In this document: positions 7,301 to 8,388 of the stretch, piece by piece | Position numbering within the stretch: position 1 is the stretch's first letter | Layout: each line of letters starts with the position of its first letter | Source: Methanomassiliicoccales archaeon | GTDB taxonomy: Archaea > Thermoplasmatota > Thermoplasmata > Methanomassiliicoccales > JACIVX01 | Assembly (NCBI GenBank): GCA_028682925.1 | Contig: JAJRAG010000040.1 | Coordinates: 1 to 8,388, forward strand | Direction of reading: 5' to 3' | Length of the DNA stretch: 8,388 nt | Translations under genes and position numbers: made by a program | Notes under the pieces: generated by a model | Databases searched by the model: none | The model's input: only the letters and a program-made list of their open reading frames with translations | What the model was told of the DNA's origin: nothing

Positions 7301-8151
7301 TCGAAGAGTTCATCACGGCGAAGGTGAAGGCATCGACGAAACTGATTGAATTCTTCAAAGTCTGGAAGGACCATGTAATGAAAGAGACTAGGGCGAAGAG
7401 TATCACATTCACGGAGCAACCTGGCGGAGAGAGTCTGGTGAGCTGGGAGGTAGAGGGGGAGAGCATCGAAGTAGGAGTCACTTCCCTCCATACAAGAGAG
7501 TCGATAGGACAATTCTCGGCGATACCCGGATTGTCTCGGGATAGTGCCCTTGGTCTGGTAGAGGCCGGATACAAGTCACCCAGTGACCTCAAGTCCCTCT
7601 CAGAGGATGCCATCGTCGCCATCAGAGGCGTCTCAAAGAACGATGCCAGGAAGATCGCCCATTACTTGCTCAAGATTGGAATCGGTCCTGAGCAGAACTG
7701 CCCTGACTGCGGCAATCCAGTCAAGGAAGGTGCTGCGACCTGCCCGTCATGCGGCAAGGACTTGGTAGTCAGAGGAAGATCGATGCCAAAAGAGAAGTTG
7801 ATACCATATCTACTCAGGATCCCGAGAATGAACAAAGTCAAGGCGGAGCTTCTATACGACGCTGGTTTCGATAGCATCGAGAAAATCGAGTCTTTGTCCA
7901 AGGATGACATTCGTCGAGTGAAGGGGATAGGCGCGAAGACAGCCGAGAAAGTGGTGGCATATGCGCTTGCTGGAGGATTTGAAGATCAGGTGTCTTGCGG
8001 CAAATGCGGAACCGACATACCGCCCGACGCATTGAAATGCCCGTCGTGCGGAGCCGATGCCCCGATTGAAATCGTGGGAGAAGGAGAGGTCGAGGATGAG
8101 ACTGAAGCCAATGGGGTCGATGATTACAAGCTGGAAGCTTCCTTCACATAA
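4327..8151 (+). CDS. ileS: Isoleucyl-tRNA synthetase with a C-terminal tandem helix-hairpin-helix/zinc-ribbon extension
   Basis: The protein charges tRNA-Ile with isoleucine in the cytosol. The class I core is complete: HIGH-type motif HLGT (55-58), Cys pairs C182/C185 and C403/C406, the CP1 editing domain with WTTTPWTLL (221-229) and the hydrolytic loop HIAPGHGPED (330-339; D339 is the expected editing aspartate), CISRQRYWGIPLPVW (459-473), Cys pairs C475/C477 and C513/C516, DVWFDSG, and the KMSKS-type loop PMSKSKGN. The anticodon-binding domain has LSRWYVRLIRD (728-738), and the archaeal C-terminal domain ends near residue 1052. Archaeal IleRS is usually about 1040-1070 residues long; this one has 1274. 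The extra part holds HhH (1064-1118), zinc ribbon CxxC-x10-CxxC (C1125-C1142), HhH (1163-1217), zinc ribbon (C1224-C1241) and an acidic linker (1252-1266). Both additions are general nucleic-acid or protein-binding modules, so extra tRNA contact is possible but inferred. After TAA the frame continues into DUF835. The ATG at 4327 is the first in frame and gives a normal N-terminus; a partial AGGG lies 6 nt upstream. Confidence 0.97.
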   Translation: MIKQVQSTYNPAELEKKVQENWIRNNIYRKVKELRSSGADFYFVDGPPYTTGSIHLGTAWNKSLKDTIIRYKRMQRFNVRDQPGYDMHGLPIEVKVEQSIGVKSKKEIEDYGIDKFVSTCKNFALDFQKRMTDQFKELGVWMDWENPYLTISPEYVEAAWWTLRRAFDKGLLISANRVLSWCPRCETALAEAEIEYWDESDPSIYVKFPLRDEEGVSLLIWTTTPWTLLANMAVAVHPDFSYAKVTYSRKDGKEKETVILLEDLAEEVGALADWDEYETSELIEGDDLVGVEYLTPFLEDVPRQREITGKWAHRVIPSSTVVAENTGLVHIAPGHGPEDFEIGQEFGLEAFCPVDENGRFGPEVGEKFAGMQARKANANIVQALREKRLIFYDHTLEHRYGHCWRCDSPIIYRTTSQWFLRVTQIRDMMLEEIDKVRWTPDWAGSSREYDWAVNARDWCISRQRYWGIPLPVWKCQCGEMRVVGSVNELRGAEGFREGMELHRPWIDAVTLKCDKCSGRMKRVPDVLDVWFDSGVSTWAQLGFPGSRKELDRWWPAKWITEAHDQTRGWFYSQLAAGCIGFDRAPYESVLMHGWILDPQGQPMSKSKGNVIEPSEIIAEHGADALRFYLMKANAPWEDIAFQHEGVKNARRTLNVLWNVCNFATTYMSIDHFDPLSVDYSRLSSVLRPEDKWLISRNEKLKNEVAKHIESFELHKACRSLEEFILDDLSRWYVRLIRDRMWREEGDLDKTAAYKVLHESLLSVAKLLAPFCPHITEEIYQNIDGSKGSIHLLDWPAPDLTKADDRLEGAMSLVKEIVEIVTRERQSRGVKLRWPLRRIAVKTNTKETLDSLKTLETVLISQANLKGVEFVNPDEVWKDMILSVIPNPLAIGKVYRQWSSKIAILLKSRPAAQIKESVEKGEYSLGVEGQMIKIEQNMVSFTTSLPSDVTSVKFSEGEIYIDFHITPDIEAEGFARDLIRRIQQMRKDMDLDVEEFITAKVKASTKLIEFFKVWKDHVMKETRAKSITFTEQPGGESLVSWEVEGESIEVGVTSLHTRESIGQFSAIPGLSRDSALGLVEAGYKSPSDLKSLSEDAIVAIRGVSKNDARKIAHYLLKIGIGPEQNCPDCGNPVKEGAATCPSCGKDLVVRGRSMPKEKLIPYLLRIPRMNKVKAELLYDAGFDSIEKIESLSKDDIRRVKGIGAKTAEKVVAYALAGGFEDQVSCGKCGTDIPPDALKCPSCGADAPIEIVGEGEVEDETEANGVDDYKLEASFT
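7513..8106 (+). repeat. Tandem 99-residue (297 bp) protein repeat: helix-hairpin-helix plus zinc ribbon, two units
   Basis: Inside ileS, residues 1063-1161 and 1162-1260 align without a gap. By hand count, 28 of the first 84 positions are identical. Matching landmarks are all exactly 99 residues apart: I1066/I1165 (IP), A1080/A1179 (AG), G1101/G1200 of the hairpin, and all four zinc cysteines (C1125, C1128, C1139, C1142 versus C1224, C1227, C1238, C1241). The DNA has diverged, so this is an old duplication, although the second CxxC knuckle is still nearly the same in sequence (TGCCCGTC-TGCGG in both). Confidence 0.85.
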
Positions 8152-8388
8152 CTGATCAAAGAGGAGAAGGCGGAAAGGGCTTATGCGTTCTTTGTCAGAG
8201 CGCTGTCCGAGGGAATGAAGGGTTTCTGCGTGACAAGGAACTATCCGCTCAAGATCAAGGCCAAACACAACATAGGAGACATCCCTGTCGTATGGCTCAC
8301 CAACGTATGAAAGGAGAACACTCTGAGGCCGAAAGATCTTGAGAAACTGAGCGTGTCGCTTGAGCAGTTCATCTCTGCTGCGAACACA
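8152..8388 (+). pseudogene. DUF835 domain remnant, in frame with ileS, interrupted by stops and cut by the window edge
   Basis: Directly after the ileS TAA, the same frame reads LIKEEKAERAYAFFVRAL, then GMKGFCVTRNYP, IPVVWLTNV, a TGA stop (8308-8310), and KENTLRPKDLEKLSVSLEQF. This is the order of elements in DUF835, an archaeal domain of unknown function common in Thermoplasmata and Thermococci: Y-L-[IV] start, G-x-x-x-R-x-x-P, a WL-[TS] strand, then [IL]-x-P-x-D-L-x-x-L. The usual tyrosine before L-I would be the codon now read as TAA (TAT or TAC to TAA), and the TGA stands where relatives often have glycine (GGA to TGA). No ATG, GTG or TTG precedes the domain in this frame; the first ATG (8215) is 22 codons inside it and runs only to the TGA. 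I therefore read it as the former or recoded C-terminus of the ileS product rather than an independent gene. TGA ends at least five other genes here, so it is a true stop in this genome. The end of the domain lies beyond 8388. Confidence 0.6.

Noticed and set aside
6916..7512. A 198-codon open frame on the minus strand opposite ileS, and a similar 174-codon frame at 5008-5532
   Set aside because: Both lie wholly within the conserved IleRS coding sequence on the other strand. Their translations are rich in Arg, Leu and Ser with no recognisable motif, as expected for a shadow frame.
8111..8155. An ATG at 8111 as start of a separate DUF835 gene overlapping the end of ileS
   Set aside because: It is in another frame and ends at a TGA (8153-8155) after 14 codons, so it cannot lead into the DUF835 frame without a frameshift.
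7852..8268. A 138-codon minus-strand frame spanning the ileS end and the DUF835 region
   Set aside because: The plus strand shows HhH, zinc ribbon and DUF835 patterns throughout this stretch. The minus frame has no motif and is explained as a shadow.
8152..8388. TGA or TAA reassigned to an amino acid in this genome
   Set aside because: rpe, fen, the membrane peptide, the TRAM gene and the Cys/His protein gene all end at TGA in the expected place, so TGA works as a stop. There is no independent sign of TAA being recoded.

Overview
The window looks like a piece of an archaeal chromosome, most likely from the Thermoplasmatota (Methanomassiliicoccales or a related uncultured lineage). Pointers are an archaeal flap endonuclease whose seven metal-binding acids have the numbering known from archaeal FEN1, a free-standing TRAM-domain protein, an archaeal-type isoleucyl-tRNA synthetase, a DUF835 domain, TATA/BRE-like promoters placed about 26 nt before likely starts, and few Shine-Dalgarno sites. 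The lineage is inferred from gene content and style; no rRNA is present.

Layout. Positions 1-1835 form a minus-strand group read from right to left: a small Cys/His protein (1835-1605), a 12-helix MFS transporter (1561-455) and the 5' half of RNase Z (447 to beyond the left edge). Gaps are 43 and 7 bp, so the three may be co-transcribed. Divergent from them is ribulose-phosphate 3-epimerase (1948-2598), followed by a two-helix membrane peptide with its own promoter (2685-2855). A TRAM-domain protein (minus, 3110-2865) converges on the peptide gene with a 9 bp gap. It diverges from flap endonuclease (3167-4198), apparently from one symmetric TATA element at 3131-3139. A 128 bp gap with a good TATA box leads to a very long ileS (4327-8151).

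The notable part is the 3' end of ileS. A complete archaeal IleRS ends near residue 1052. The frame then continues for about 220 residues that ordinary IleRS lacks: two helix-hairpin-helix plus zinc-ribbon units in tandem, repeated with an exact 99-residue period, then an acidic linker and a TAA stop. Without any shift, the same frame continues past the TAA into a recognisable DUF835 domain, which has an in-frame TGA at 8308-8310 and runs off the right edge. No usable start codon lies at the head of the DUF835 domain. The simplest reading is an IleRS-(HhH-zinc ribbon)x2-DUF835 fusion whose DUF835 part is decaying. Sequencing error or stop-codon readthrough are the alternatives.

Functionally most of the window is housekeeping: tRNA 3'-end processing (RNase Z), tRNA charging (IleRS), RNA chaperoning (TRAM), Okazaki-fragment and repair processing (FEN1) and pentose phosphate metabolism (Rpe). 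No rRNA, tRNA, CRISPR array, insertion sequence or phage gene was seen. No stretch over 300 bp lacks a gene.
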